From: Methanoculleus sp. UBA374
Lineage (GTDB): Archaea; Halobacteriota; Methanomicrobia; Methanomicrobiales; Methanoculleaceae
Assembly: GCA_002508705.1 (NCBI GenBank)
Contig: DAYL01000002.1
Coordinates: forward strand, 67,648 to 97,259
Length of the DNA stretch: 29,612 nt
Direction of reading: 5' to 3'
Part shown: positions 6,832-15,669 of the stretch, piece by piece
Position numbering within the stretch: position 1 is the first letter of the stretch
How the letters are laid out: every line of letters begins with the position of its first letter
Program-made: the position numbers and the translations under genes
Notes under the pieces: generated by a model
Told to the model about the DNA's origin: nothing
What the model saw: the letters and a program-made list of their open reading frames with translations, nothing else
Databases searched by the model: none

Positions 6832-8688
6832 ATGAGTTCGGCGCTGGAAGCAACAGTGACCCTCCCCTTCGAACCCGAGTTCATCGACGAAGGGAACGAC
6901 TGCTACAACAACGTGGAGTCCTGCGCCCTCTACCGGATGCTCCCGGCAAACGCCCGGGACTACGTCAAAGCGAGCCCCCACCTCCTCGAGTACCTCCACA
7001 TCCTGCCGGTCAACACCGTCGGGATTCCGCTCTTCCTCTCGGAGCTGAAGCGGGACTTAAAATCGATGGAGAACCCGAACATCATCTACCCGGTGAACGA
7101 GACGACGTTCGTCCATATCTTCCCGGACCCGGACGATGTCCGGAACTGGTACATCCCTATCGAGCCCTCGTTCCTCCACTCCGTAAAAGAGGTTCTCCCG
7201 CTGATCGAGGACCGGTTGATCGACATGATCGACGCCCTCGACGAGGAGCCGGTGACCGAGAAGGCACGTATCGAGGTGCTTAAAAACTTCATCCGGCAGA
7301 TCGTCTACGTCCAGAGCCCCGGCGAGGTGATCGATCCGTCCCTGCTCGCCGGTGCGACACCGAAAGACATCACAAGCCGGGTCAAACTCTTCCTCACCTC
7401 CGATATCGGTGCGGTACCAAAGTCGCCGCAGACACCCTGCCGCCCCGTACTCGCCGACGGGCGTATCGTCCTCTCGCAGCAGGAATACAAGGCGCTTGAG
7501 TATTTGCTGATCCGCGATAAGATCGAGATGGGGACCCTCAAACCGTTTCTCTCCGATTCATACATCGAGGATATCACCTGCGACGGCGTCGGGCCGATCT
7601 TTATCGAACACAAGATCTTCAAGGGTTTAAAATCGGTCGTCGGGTTCCGGGACTCAAAGGAACTCGATGCCTTCGTCGTCAAACTCGCCGAACGGATCAA
7701 GCGGCCGCTGACCTACCGGAGCCCGATCGTAGATGCAACCCTCCCCGACGGCTCACGTATCAACATCGTCTACGGGACCGAGATCAGCAAGCACGGGAGC
7801 AACTTCACCATCCGTAAGGTGAACGAGGTCCCCCTGAGCATCCTGCAGGTCATCGAGAGCGGAGCATGCAACTACATGATGGCCGGCTACCTCTGGATCT
7901 GCCTCGAGTACGGCATGTCGATGTTCGTCTCCGGCGAGACCGCGAGCGGCAAGACGACGACCTTAAACGCCCTCACGACGTTCCTTCCGCCGGAGAACAA
8001 GATCGTCACCATCGAGGATACCCCGGAGTTGACGGTCCCCCACAGGAACTGGACCCGTGAAGTCGCGAAGGCCAAAGGGAAGGGGGAGGGTGAAGGAGCC
8101 GAGGTCACGATGTTCGATCTTCTTAAATCCGCCCTTCGCCAGCGTCCGAACCAGATCCTGGTCGGTGAGATCCGTGGTGTAGAAGGGTCCGTCGCGTTCT
8201 CCGCAATGCAGACCGGCCACCCCGTGATGAGCACCTTCCACGCTGCCTCCGTTGAGAAACTGATCCAGCGTCTCTGCGGTGACCCGATCAACATCCCGAA
8301 GACCTACGTCGACAACCTGAACCTGGTCATCATCCAGAGCGCCGTGAAACTCCCTCATGGCGGGACCGTCCGGCGGATGCTCAGCATCAACGAACTCGTG
8401 GGCTACGACCCCGAGACCGAGGGCTTCTCCTTCATGGCGGCGTTTGTCTGGGACCCGGCGACCGACACCTTCACCTTCAGTGGGAAAGGGAGCAGTTACC
8501 TCCTTGAGAACAAGATTGCAACGATGCTCGGCATTCCGGAGAACCGGCGGGCTGATATCTACAATGAAGTCGAAAAGCGGGCGAATATCCTTGAACGGCT
8601 TCATAAAGCCGGGTATACCCAGTTCTGGGACCTCTTCCACATGACCACGAAGATCAAGAAGCAGGGCCTGCTCGATATCGAGGTGTAA
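6832..8688 (+). CDS. flaI: archaellum motor ATPase FlaI (ArlI)
   Basis: The 618-residue protein belongs to the secretion ATPase superfamily of type II/IV systems. The C-terminal half has a Walker A GETASGKTTT (about residues 368-377), an aspartate-box region ITIEDTPEL-like (seen as VTIEDTPEL), and a Walker B ILVGEIRG near 441-448. The histidine-box GHPVMSTFHA follows. ArlI drives both assembly and rotation of the archaellum as a hexamer. The N-terminal domain is long but within the usual range. The start has an AAGGTG site seven bases upstream, overlapping the end of flaH. Confidence 0.95.
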   Translation: MSSALEATVTLPFEPEFIDEGNDCYNNVESCALYRMLPANARDYVKASPHLLEYLHILPVNTVGIPLFLSELKRDLKSMENPNIIYPVNETTFVHIFPDPDDVRNWYIPIEPSFLHSVKEVLPLIEDRLIDMIDALDEEPVTEKARIEVLKNFIRQIVYVQSPGEVIDPSLLAGATPKDITSRVKLFLTSDIGAVPKSPQTPCRPVLADGRIVLSQQEYKALEYLLIRDKIEMGTLKPFLSDSYIEDITCDGVGPIFIEHKIFKGLKSVVGFRDSKELDAFVVKLAERIKRPLTYRSPIVDATLPDGSRINIVYGTEISKHGSNFTIRKVNEVPLSILQVIESGACNYMMAGYLWICLEYGMSMFVSGETASGKTTTLNALTTFLPPENKIVTIEDTPELTVPHRNWTREVAKAKGKGEGEGAEVTMFDLLKSALRQRPNQILVGEIRGVEGSVAFSAMQTGHPVMSTFHAASVEKLIQRLCGDPINIPKTYVDNLNLVIIQSAVKLPHGGTVRRMLSINELVGYDPETEGFSFMAAFVWDPATDTFTFSGKGSSYLLENKIATMLGIPENRRADIYNEVEKRANILERLHKAGYTQFWDLFHMTTKIKKQGLLDIEV

Positions 8689-8693
8689 AAGCG

Positions 8694-10289
8694 TTGTTTG
8701 AGGGTGTGACCGACCGGATCCGGGACGCAAATCAGGGCAAGATGCCGTTTGAGGAGCAGGCGGAGTTTTTCTCCGGCCTCCGGTCCTATATCCTTGAGAA
8801 CAAGAAGATGGGGCAGGACCTGCTCCTCATGTACACCTACATGGCCGCGATCACTACGTCCGCCGTGACCCGGCCCGAGATCTTCCAGCATACCGCGAAA
8901 AGGTTCGAGTACGTCCCGTCGCGCTACATAGCAAAGGTGCAGCGCCTGGTCGGCGGGTGGGGCTACAGTTATGCCGAGGGGCTCCGTGCGGTTGCCGAGC
9001 GGTGCAGGAACAAGACCCTTCAGAGCATGCTCAACCGCTATGCAAACTCCATCGACTCGGGCGTCCCCGACGACGATTTCATCGGGACGGAACTCTCGAG
9101 TATCCGGAGCATCTACCGGAACACATTCGAGCAGGGGATCGAACTCCTGAGGAAGTGGAGCGACGCCTACATCGCGATGCTCCTCTCCGCCTCGATCATC
9201 GCCATCATCCTCATGATATCGGTGGCCATCTACGCGCCCGACGGGATCGAGCCGACGCTGAATGTCTCCTACCTGATCACCCTCGCGATCTCGGTCTTCG
9301 GCATCGGGATCATGTACCGGGCCGTCCCCGACGACCCCCGGACGCACGGGCTTATGGAGATCTGCTCGAAGGAGCAGGGCATCATTCGGAGGCTGGAACG
9401 TCTGATCGTCCCGATTGTCGTGGCAATTGTGCTCGCGCTCGTCCTTCTCGGCACCAACGCCGGTATCATCTTCCTGCTTGCCGGCCTGCTCCTGATGCCG
9501 CTCGGGATCATCGGCTACATCGACGACGCCAATGTCGTCAACCGCGACACCGACTTCGCCACGTTCATCCGGGGCCTCGGGTCGGTGATGGGTGGCAAAG
9601 GCATCACCACCGGCGATGCGCTCCAGGAGGTGGATAGAAAATCGCTTCCCCACCTGGAACCGTTCATCAACTCGGTCTCGTCGAAGTTGAACCTCGGGCT
9701 CGATGAAGCCAAGAGCTGGAAGAAGTTCATCGGTGAGACCGGCAGTTACCTGATCTACAAGTACATGAACATCTTCCGCGACGCGGTGGCCCTCGGGGGG
9801 TCTCCCGACAAGATCGGAAAGATCGTCGGGTCGTCGATGCTTGAGCAGGTGCTGCTCCGGAGCAAGCGCGACATGATGGTGAAAGGGTTCGTCGTCCTGC
9901 TCATCCCGATGCACGGGGCGATGATCGGGATCTTTGTTTTCCTCTTCGAAATCCTCCTCACCATGTCCCGCGCGGTAACCGGTGTGATGGAACAATTCTC
10001 CGAGACCTCCGCCGCACTTACGGGAAGTTCCTCGCTCGGCGGTTCTGCGATGACTTCCCTAAACATCTTCGTAAATTTCCCCGAAGACACGATGCGGACC
10101 TATGTGGTGACGATCCTCTTAATGCTGACCGTTGCAAACATGTTTGCAGGAAGGATTGTCATGGGCGGCGACCGCTACCTCTACTACTTCTTCGCAAGCC
10201 TGCTCTGTGTGGTCACCGGGATCATTTACATCGTCGCACCGATCGTTGTTGCCATATTCTTTACCATTCCGACATTTACGGAGGTATAA
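8694..10289 (+). CDS. flaJ: archaellum membrane platform protein FlaJ (ArlJ)
   Basis: This 531-residue integral membrane protein is the type II secretion F-like platform on which ArlI and ArlH sit. It has two cytoplasmic helical domains (about 30-150 and 280-400), each followed by membrane segments, with hydrophobic clusters near 165-210, 235-275, 405-435 and 485-530. It starts with TTG at 8694. The GAGGTG made by the last flaI codons (8680-8685) is eight bases upstream, and no ATG is in a better position. The gene ends GAG GTA TAA, which again supplies the ribosome binding site for the next gene. Confidence 0.93.
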   Translation: MFEGVTDRIRDANQGKMPFEEQAEFFSGLRSYILENKKMGQDLLLMYTYMAAITTSAVTRPEIFQHTAKRFEYVPSRYIAKVQRLVGGWGYSYAEGLRAVAERCRNKTLQSMLNRYANSIDSGVPDDDFIGTELSSIRSIYRNTFEQGIELLRKWSDAYIAMLLSASIIAIILMISVAIYAPDGIEPTLNVSYLITLAISVFGIGIMYRAVPDDPRTHGLMEICSKEQGIIRRLERLIVPIVVAIVLALVLLGTNAGIIFLLAGLLLMPLGIIGYIDDANVVNRDTDFATFIRGLGSVMGGKGITTGDALQEVDRKSLPHLEPFINSVSSKLNLGLDEAKSWKKFIGETGSYLIYKYMNIFRDAVALGGSPDKIGKIVGSSMLEQVLLRSKRDMMVKGFVVLLIPMHGAMIGIFVFLFEILLTMSRAVTGVMEQFSETSAALTGSSSLGGSAMTSLNIFVNFPEDTMRTYVVTILLMLTVANMFAGRIVMGGDRYLYYFFASLLCVVTGIIYIVAPIVVAIFFTIPTFTEV

Positions 10290-10292
10290 GCG

Positions 10293-11396
10293 TTGAGAGA
10301 GAACATACGTCGTCCACTGCTCTTCCTGATAACCGTCGGTACAGGTTCTCTGATCATCATTGCCGATGCCCCGGTTGAGGTCATCATTGCGGGCACCGTG
10401 GTTGCAGGATTTCTGGCCCTCCTCGTTACCGGGGCGCTTGACCTTGAAGACTTAAAACCCTCAAGACTGCGTTCCGGGAGCGAGGGGAGACAAAGGAACA
10501 GCCCAAAAGCAACGGATACACAAAAACCGGCTTCGACGGCAGAGAAGCCGTCCCGAATTCGGAGTCTCGCATCCGCCGAGATCAACCTGCCCGGCATGTT
10601 CGGGACCCTCGCAGCCGCAATCCGGGAGACGATCGCACACGCCCGTACTCCCGAGGCTGCAAAGAAGAAACATCTTGAGAAGATCGATGCCGTGCTCGAT
10701 CAGACCGTTGACGGTGCGGTCCCCGATCTGTCCATAGCCCCGGTCCCGCCGAAGGCCGGCGGCAAGGACGGGGTCGATCCTCTTGCCTCGCTCGCGGCCC
10801 TGGACCTCGATTCCCTGGAGGACCTTGACCTTGACGGCGAGGCGTCCGGCCCCGGGACGGCGTATGAGTCCGACCAGATCTCTCTCCTCTCCGGGGAAGA
10901 TGCAGACGCGGTGGCGGCGATCCTCAAGACGCACGAGAGCGACCTTGACGACCTTGACCTTACGTCCGGGATCGAACTCCCCGCCGACCCTGCTATGGCC
11001 CTTCCGTCCATAACCGCCGGCGGTCCGGAACTGCCCGGGGACGACGGCATGCCGGACCTCGGCGCATTGAGCGAGGAACTCTCCACGCTCGACGACCTCG
11101 ACCCGGGTGAGATCGAGACCGGGGATGAGGAGGAAGAACCTGAAGCAGCAGAGCCCGTCCCGGTAGAGGTGGTCGTTCCGGAGGAAGAGGAGCCGAAGGA
11201 AGATTTCGATATGGTCTCCTTTGCGTCGGGCGGTATGGTCGACGACGACCTGATCGCTGCGCTGAAGTCCGACGTCAAGAAAAAGAAGTTTGTTGAGGAT
11301 ATCAGTCTGGTCCGCGAACTGAAAGGGGAGAAATACCACGCGGAAGACCTTGCCGCGGAGCTTGAGGATGTCCTCGTGGCGATGAAGGCACGATGA
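10293..11396 (+). CDS. unrecognised two-TM protein with acidic LD-repeat tail, between flaJ and cheF
   Basis: I do not recognise this 367-residue protein. It starts with TTG at 10293 directly after GGAGGTATAA, as flaJ does. Two membrane helices are visible at about residues 8-25 and 28-48, then a basic linker to about 75 and a stretch with LPGMFGTLAAAIRETIAHA. A long acidic, probably disordered region follows, with three similar leucine/aspartate motifs: LDLDSLEDLDLDGE, SDLDDLDLTSG and STLDDLDPGE. The C-terminus (about 305-367) is charged and helical, with DDLIAALKSDVKKKKF and HAEDLAAELEDVLVAMKAR. Its place between the motor platform and the chemotaxis adaptor suggests a role at the motor base. 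That is inference from position only. Confidence 0.85.
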   Translation: MRENIRRPLLFLITVGTGSLIIIADAPVEVIIAGTVVAGFLALLVTGALDLEDLKPSRLRSGSEGRQRNSPKATDTQKPASTAEKPSRIRSLASAEINLPGMFGTLAAAIRETIAHARTPEAAKKKHLEKIDAVLDQTVDGAVPDLSIAPVPPKAGGKDGVDPLASLAALDLDSLEDLDLDGEASGPGTAYESDQISLLSGEDADAVAAILKTHESDLDDLDLTSGIELPADPAMALPSITAGGPELPGDDGMPDLGALSEELSTLDDLDPGEIETGDEEEEPEAAEPVPVEVVVPEEEEPKEDFDMVSFASGGMVDDDLIAALKSDVKKKKFVEDISLVRELKGEKYHAEDLAAELEDVLVAMKAR

Positions 11397-11427
11397 TCCC
11401 CCGACGAGGAGAGAAGGTGTGTTGACA

Positions 11428-12240
11428 ATGATGAAGTCTGTTCCGGTAAAAATCGAGCAGGAAGGGAAGTGGGTCCCGACGATGATGGGCATCGGAGAGG
11501 ACCGTTTTCGCATCGATGCCCCTCTGAACGTTGAGGTCCTCTATAAGTCCGTGGTCGATCTCGAAGAGAAGAAGAACCAGGTGATGGTCACTGCCGGTGT
11601 GGACGGCGCGTCGGTCTACCGTATCGCGTCGGTGGAGAAGGTCCTCTCCGTCTTAAAGAAGTTCGTCATCACGCAGGCGAGCGCTTACCGGCTGAATGCG
11701 TTCTTCATGTCGCCGGCAATTCGCGGGGGAGTGCTCATCCAGGACGCCCGGTGGGAGAAAGGAGCAATCGCCGTCATGAAGACCGGCATCTGGTTTGTCA
11801 GCCAGGAGACCCAGGTCTGCATCCCCCTCGACGAGGTGACCGGCATTGAACTCACGTCCCGGGAGATCCAGGAGAAGGACCTCAACGTCGTCAAGATCGA
11901 TCACCTCATCGAGAACGAGGTCGTGACGAGTTTCGTCCTCTGCCCGATGACGACGCTCCAGGTCCTCTACAACTTCCTTAAAGAGGCAACGCGTGACTCC
12001 GAGGTCAACGAGGAGCTCGACCCCCTGACCGGGCAGGTGGCCATGCTGGTCTACAGCGGGATGGATTCGAGCGCCATCGAGAACATGCTCAAACTCTCGC
12101 ACAAAGACCTGGACGCCATCTATGAACACCTCCTCAGCATAGGGCTTGCCGAAGTACTCTACATCCGAAAGGAGATACAGTTGACTGCCAAAGGCGTCAG
12201 ATTCATTTCAGATACTGTTAAATCCCCAATGAATAAATAA
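11428..12240 (+). CDS. cheF: archaeal chemotaxis adaptor CheF (links CheY to archaellum)
   Basis: The 270-residue protein matches the archaeal CheF family (DUF439), first known in haloarchaea, which binds phosphorylated CheY and the ArlC/D/E proteins and so passes switching signals to the motor. Typical parts are the N-terminal KSVPVKIEQEGKW, a central pleckstrin-like beta domain with GIWFVSQETQVCIPLDEVTGIE, and a C-terminal winged-helix-like part with SSAIENMLKLSHKDLDAIYEHL. I chose the ATG at 11428 because GAAGGTG lies eight bases upstream; an in-frame GTG at 11419 would place the start inside that site. It is the last gene before the terminator at 12242-12260. Confidence 0.88.
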   Translation: MMKSVPVKIEQEGKWVPTMMGIGEDRFRIDAPLNVEVLYKSVVDLEEKKNQVMVTAGVDGASVYRIASVEKVLSVLKKFVITQASAYRLNAFFMSPAIRGGVLIQDARWEKGAIAVMKTGIWFVSQETQVCIPLDEVTGIELTSREIQEKDLNVVKIDHLIENEVVTSFVLCPMTTLQVLYNFLKEATRDSEVNEELDPLTGQVAMLVYSGMDSSAIENMLKLSHKDLDAIYEHLLSIGLAEVLYIRKEIQLTAKGVRFISDTVKSPMNK

Positions 12241-12241
12241 C

Positions 12242-12260
12242 CTTATTTTTTCAAAATAAG
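12242..12260 (+). terminator. hairpin/T-tract terminator after cheF
   Basis: CTTATTTT and AAAATAAG form a perfect 8-bp stem around a TTC loop. The left arm runs into six T residues, matching archaeal oligo-T termination. It begins right after the cheF stop and separates the archaellum operon from the chemotaxis operon. Confidence 0.6.
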
Positions 12261-12264
12261 AAAA

Positions 12265-12274
12265 CATATATAAT
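12265..12274 (+). promoter_or_regulatory. TATA box of the chemotaxis operon
   Basis: CATATATAAT preceded by an A-rich element (AAGAAAA) is the clearest archaeal promoter in the window. It predicts a start site near 12293-12296, about 12 bases before the cheY ATG. Confidence 0.7.
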
Positions 12275-12306
12275 GCATTTTCCAAATAAACAGTGAGTGA
12301 TGTTCG

Positions 12307-12669
12307 ATGGGGAAAATCCTGATCGTCGATGATACAATGTTTATGAGAACGCTGCTGAAGAACATCCTCTTCTCAGGCGGTCACGACATCGTCGGTGAGG
12401 CGGCGGATGGGGCAGAGGCCCTTGCTAAATACCAGGAATTGAAACCCGACCTCGTCACGATGGACGTTGTCATGCCGAAGGTTAACGGGATCGAGGCGCT
12501 CAAGGCCATCAAGGCCGCCGACCCCGCAGCCAGGGTCATTATGTGCACGGCAGTCGGACAGGAGCAGATGGTCAAACTCGCCGTTAAGAGCGGGGCGAGA
12601 GGCTACATCGTCAAGCCGTTTCAGGCTCCAAAAGTCCTCGAAGAGGTCCAGAACGTTCTCAGTGCGTAA
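12307..12669 (+). CDS. cheY: chemotaxis response regulator CheY
   Basis: This 120-residue single receiver domain has the acidic pair D8-D9, the phosphorylation site D53 (in LVTMDVVMPKVNG), the conserved Thr in MCTAVG, and the Lys in YIVKPF. CheA phosphorylates it, and CheY-P binds CheF to control archaellum rotation. It heads the chemotaxis operon behind a strong TATA box. An ATG at 12300 is out of frame, and the frame from 12307 gives the full domain from its first strand. Confidence 0.96.
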   Translation: MGKILIVDDTMFMRTLLKNILFSGGHDIVGEAADGAEALAKYQELKPDLVTMDVVMPKVNGIEALKAIKAADPAARVIMCTAVGQEQMVKLAVKSGARGYIVKPFQAPKVLEEVQNVLSA

Positions 12670-12671
12670 CC

Positions 12672-13706
12672 ATGATACGGGTTCTGATCGTCGACGACTC
12701 GCTCTTTATTCGGACAATTCTCCGTGATCTGCTCAAAGGCAGCCCGGATATCGAGATCGTCGGGACGGCGGTCAACGGCATCGACGCCCTCGACAAGGTA
12801 GCGAAACTGCAGCCCGACGTCATCACCCTCGACATTGAGATGCCCCGGATGAACGGCCTTGAGACGCTCGAGGCGCTTCGGGGGACGAACCCGAAGCCGA
12901 AGGTGATCGTCTTAAGTACGCTGACGTCCCGGCAGGCCGACATGACCTATCGGGCGCTCCGGCTTGGTGCGGACGATTTCATGCTCAAACCGCGGGATAT
13001 CGCAAACGTCCGGGGCATCGAGAGAGAACTTGTCCAGAAGATCCGGAACCTTGTTTTGCTCCCCACGGTCGTAAAACCCGTCTCAGCAGAGAAGAAAGAG
13101 GCTGATACGGTGGTGCTGGTCGGCTCCTCGGCGGGAGGCCCCCCGATGCTCGACGTCCTCCTCGCCGCCCTCCCGCCGGACCTGCCTGCAGCGGTCGTCG
13201 TCACCCAGCATATGCCCGAAGGGTTCACCGCATCGCTCGCCGAGCGCCTGAACCGGATCTCGTCCCTGCCGGTGAAAGAGACCGGGAACGGGGACACCCT
13301 GCGGACGGGAGTAATCCTGATCTCAAAGGCAGGTTACCACACCGTAGTCTCGAAGGTCATTTCGGGCTCTGGGAGAAACCACGGACGGGTCGTCCACTCG
13401 ACCGCCCCACCGCTCCATGCAGTCCGGCCGGCCGTCGATGTGACCTTCACCACTGCGTCGCACGTGTTTGGTCCGCGCACCATATCCGTGATCCTTTCGG
13501 GGATGGGAAGCGACGGCGGCGAGGGGACCCTTGCCGTGAAGAACGCCGGCGGCACCACGATGGTCTGCGCCGAAGAGGACTGTCTCGTATACGGGATGGC
13601 GCGGTCCGCCCTTTCCCGGGAGTGTGTCGACCGGGTGGTCCCGCTTGGGAACCTTGCGCGCGAAATAACGAGAACCGTCAGTCGGCTCGAGGTCGATCAT
13701 GTTTGA
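12672..13706 (+). CDS. cheB: chemotaxis methylesterase/deamidase CheB
   Basis: The 344-residue protein has a receiver domain (1-120, phosphorylation site D54 in VITLDIEMPRMNG) and a CheB methylesterase domain from about residue 150. The catalytic serine is in VGSSAGGPP, the histidine in VVVTQHMPEGF and the aspartate in LSGMGSDGGEG. It removes methyl groups from receptor glutamates during adaptation. Its stop overlaps the cheA start by eight bases, so the two are probably translationally coupled. The partner methyltransferase CheR is not in the window. Confidence 0.96.
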   Translation: MIRVLIVDDSLFIRTILRDLLKGSPDIEIVGTAVNGIDALDKVAKLQPDVITLDIEMPRMNGLETLEALRGTNPKPKVIVLSTLTSRQADMTYRALRLGADDFMLKPRDIANVRGIERELVQKIRNLVLLPTVVKPVSAEKKEADTVVLVGSSAGGPPMLDVLLAALPPDLPAAVVVTQHMPEGFTASLAERLNRISSLPVKETGNGDTLRTGVILISKAGYHTVVSKVISGSGRNHGRVVHSTAPPLHAVRPAVDVTFTTASHVFGPRTISVILSGMGSDGGEGTLAVKNAGGTTMVCAEEDCLVYGMARSALSRECVDRVVPLGNLAREITRTVSRLEVDHV

Positions 13707-15657
13707 TGAAGAAGGATACCGGAAACTGTTTGTTGAAGAGTCACGGGAGAACCACGAAAACATCGTGAACAATCTCCTTGCCCTGGAGAGCGGGGAAGAC
13801 CAGCAGACTGCGATCGACGAGATTTTCCGGTCTGCACATACCCTCAAGGGGATGTCTGCATCGATGGGCTTTGATGCAATGGAGCACCTCTGCCACTCGA
13901 TGGAAGACGTCTTCTCGCTCATCAGGAGCGGCCAGCAGGAAGTGACCTCAAATCTCACCGACCTGCTGCTCACCTGCACCGACGCCATTGAGGGAATGCT
14001 GGATACCGTCGAAGCGGGGGGTATCCCGTCGGACGAACAATCGCAAAGCCTGGTGCAGGAACTCCGGGCATTTACCGAAGAAGTGTCCAGGGATGGACAG
14101 GAACCCCTGCAGGAGCCGGTCTCTACCGGGCCGGCAGGAGCGGCCGACAACCGTCCGGCCTACACGCTGGCGGTGACTATCGACCCGGGGAGCAGCATGA
14201 AGGACGTCCGGGCCATGCTGCTCCTGCAAAACCTGGAGGATGTCGGGACGATCCTCTCGACGACGCCCTCGCGTGACCTCATCGAGGACGGGAAGTTCGA
14301 CGGATCGTTCGAGGTTCTCATCGAGAGCGAGGCGGGAGAGGATGCGCTCAGAACCGTCGCCTCCGGCCCCGAGATCTCTCTCCTCTCCCTTTCCCGCTCA
14401 TCGCCGCCGGCGGTGGCATCCGTTCCTCCGGCGAAAACCGGGGAGACCGCCGGAGCGCCCGGGCCGGATGCGAAACCACATGTGGAACCGCAGGTGCAGC
14501 GGGCGGCGAAGAGCGAGAAGAGCCGGGAGATCAAGAACATCCGTGTCGACATCCACCGGCTCGACCGGATGATGAACCTGGTTGAGGACCTGGTGATCAA
14601 CCGCGGACGGCTGGAGTTGATCGCGAAGAAGCACGGCATCAAGGAGTTCGATGAAGCCCTGAGCATGGTCGGCCGTTCGGTCTCCGATCTCCAGAACCTC
14701 ATGATGGGGATCCGGATGATGCCGCTCGAGCGCATCTTCAGCCGCCTCCCCCGTGTCGTCCGGGACGTCGCAAACTACGACGGAAAGGAGGTCGAGTTCC
14801 TCATCGAGGGCGGCGAGACCGAACTGGACCGGAGCATGATGGACGGTCTCTCCGACCCGCTCCTGCACCTTATCCGGAACGGCGTGAACCACGGCATCGA
14901 GACCCCGGATGTCCGTGAAGCCTCCGGGAAACCGCGAAAAGGACTGCTTCGTCTGGCGGCGCGGAGGGATAAGGACAACGTCATCATCGACATCGAGGAC
15001 GACGGCGCCGGCATCGATCCTGAGAAGATCCGAAAGAAGGCTGTTGAAAAAGGCATAGTGACGCCCGAGGCGGCGACGGCGGCAACGAAAGACGAACTCG
15101 TCAATCTGCTCTTCGAACCCGGGTTCAGCACGGCCGAGACGATCACCGACATCAGCGGCCGGGGTGTCGGGCTGGACGTGGTTAAGAAGACGATTGAATC
15201 GCTCAAAGGGACGATCAAGGTTGAATCCCAGATTGGACGGGGAACGAGGTTCGAGCTGGTGCTGCCTCCGACGATGGCGATCATCGACGTCATGATGGTG
15301 CACATCAACGGCATGCGGTGTGCCATCCCGATCAGCAACGTCGTCGAGGTGGCGCAGGCGCGGCCGGAGGCGGTCCACCGGATCGGGAACAGCGAGGCGG
15401 TCCTGCTCCGGGACCAGACCCTCCCCATGTACCGCCTGGAGGATATGTTTGGTCAGGCACAGAAGAGCGATACCCTGGTTGTATTGCAAAATAACGGCAG
15501 GAAGTGCTGTATTGCCGTTGATACCGTTGACGGTCAGCAGGAGGTGGTGGTTAAACCGCTCTCCAGTATTGCGGGCACCTGCCGCGGCATCAGCGGGATC
15601 ACCATTCCCGGAGACGGTGATGTCGTGCCGGTCCTCGACGTAAACACAATGATTTAG
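13699..15657 (+). CDS. cheA: chemotaxis histidine kinase CheA
   Basis: The 652-residue kinase has the standard order. The HPt domain comes first, with phosphorylated H47 in FRSAHTLKGM. A P2-like CheY/CheB-binding domain follows at about 150-235, then an Ala/Pro linker. The dimerisation helices begin near 278 (NIRVDIHRLDRMMNLVEDL). The ATPase domain has the N box LIRNGVNHGIE, G1 box EDDGAGID and G2 box ISGRGVGLDVVKK. A C-terminal CheW-like P5 domain runs from about 525. It passes phosphate from receptors to CheY and CheB. The ribosome binding site GAGGT is inside the end of cheB. Confidence 0.97.
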   Translation: MFDEEGYRKLFVEESRENHENIVNNLLALESGEDQQTAIDEIFRSAHTLKGMSASMGFDAMEHLCHSMEDVFSLIRSGQQEVTSNLTDLLLTCTDAIEGMLDTVEAGGIPSDEQSQSLVQELRAFTEEVSRDGQEPLQEPVSTGPAGAADNRPAYTLAVTIDPGSSMKDVRAMLLLQNLEDVGTILSTTPSRDLIEDGKFDGSFEVLIESEAGEDALRTVASGPEISLLSLSRSSPPAVASVPPAKTGETAGAPGPDAKPHVEPQVQRAAKSEKSREIKNIRVDIHRLDRMMNLVEDLVINRGRLELIAKKHGIKEFDEALSMVGRSVSDLQNLMMGIRMMPLERIFSRLPRVVRDVANYDGKEVEFLIEGGETELDRSMMDGLSDPLLHLIRNGVNHGIETPDVREASGKPRKGLLRLAARRDKDNVIIDIEDDGAGIDPEKIRKKAVEKGIVTPEAATAATKDELVNLLFEPGFSTAETITDISGRGVGLDVVKKTIESLKGTIKVESQIGRGTRFELVLPPTMAIIDVMMVHINGMRCAIPISNVVEVAQARPEAVHRIGNSEAVLLRDQTLPMYRLEDMFGQAQKSDTLVVLQNNGRKCCIAVDTVDGQQEVVVKPLSSIAGTCRGISGITIPGDGDVVPVLDVNTMI

Positions 15658-15669
15658 GAGACGCCTATT

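Noticed and set aside
8601..9995. A 464-codon open frame on the minus strand
   Set aside because: It is antisense to flaJ. The translation is rich in His, Asp and Arg without recognisable motifs, typical of a shadow frame.
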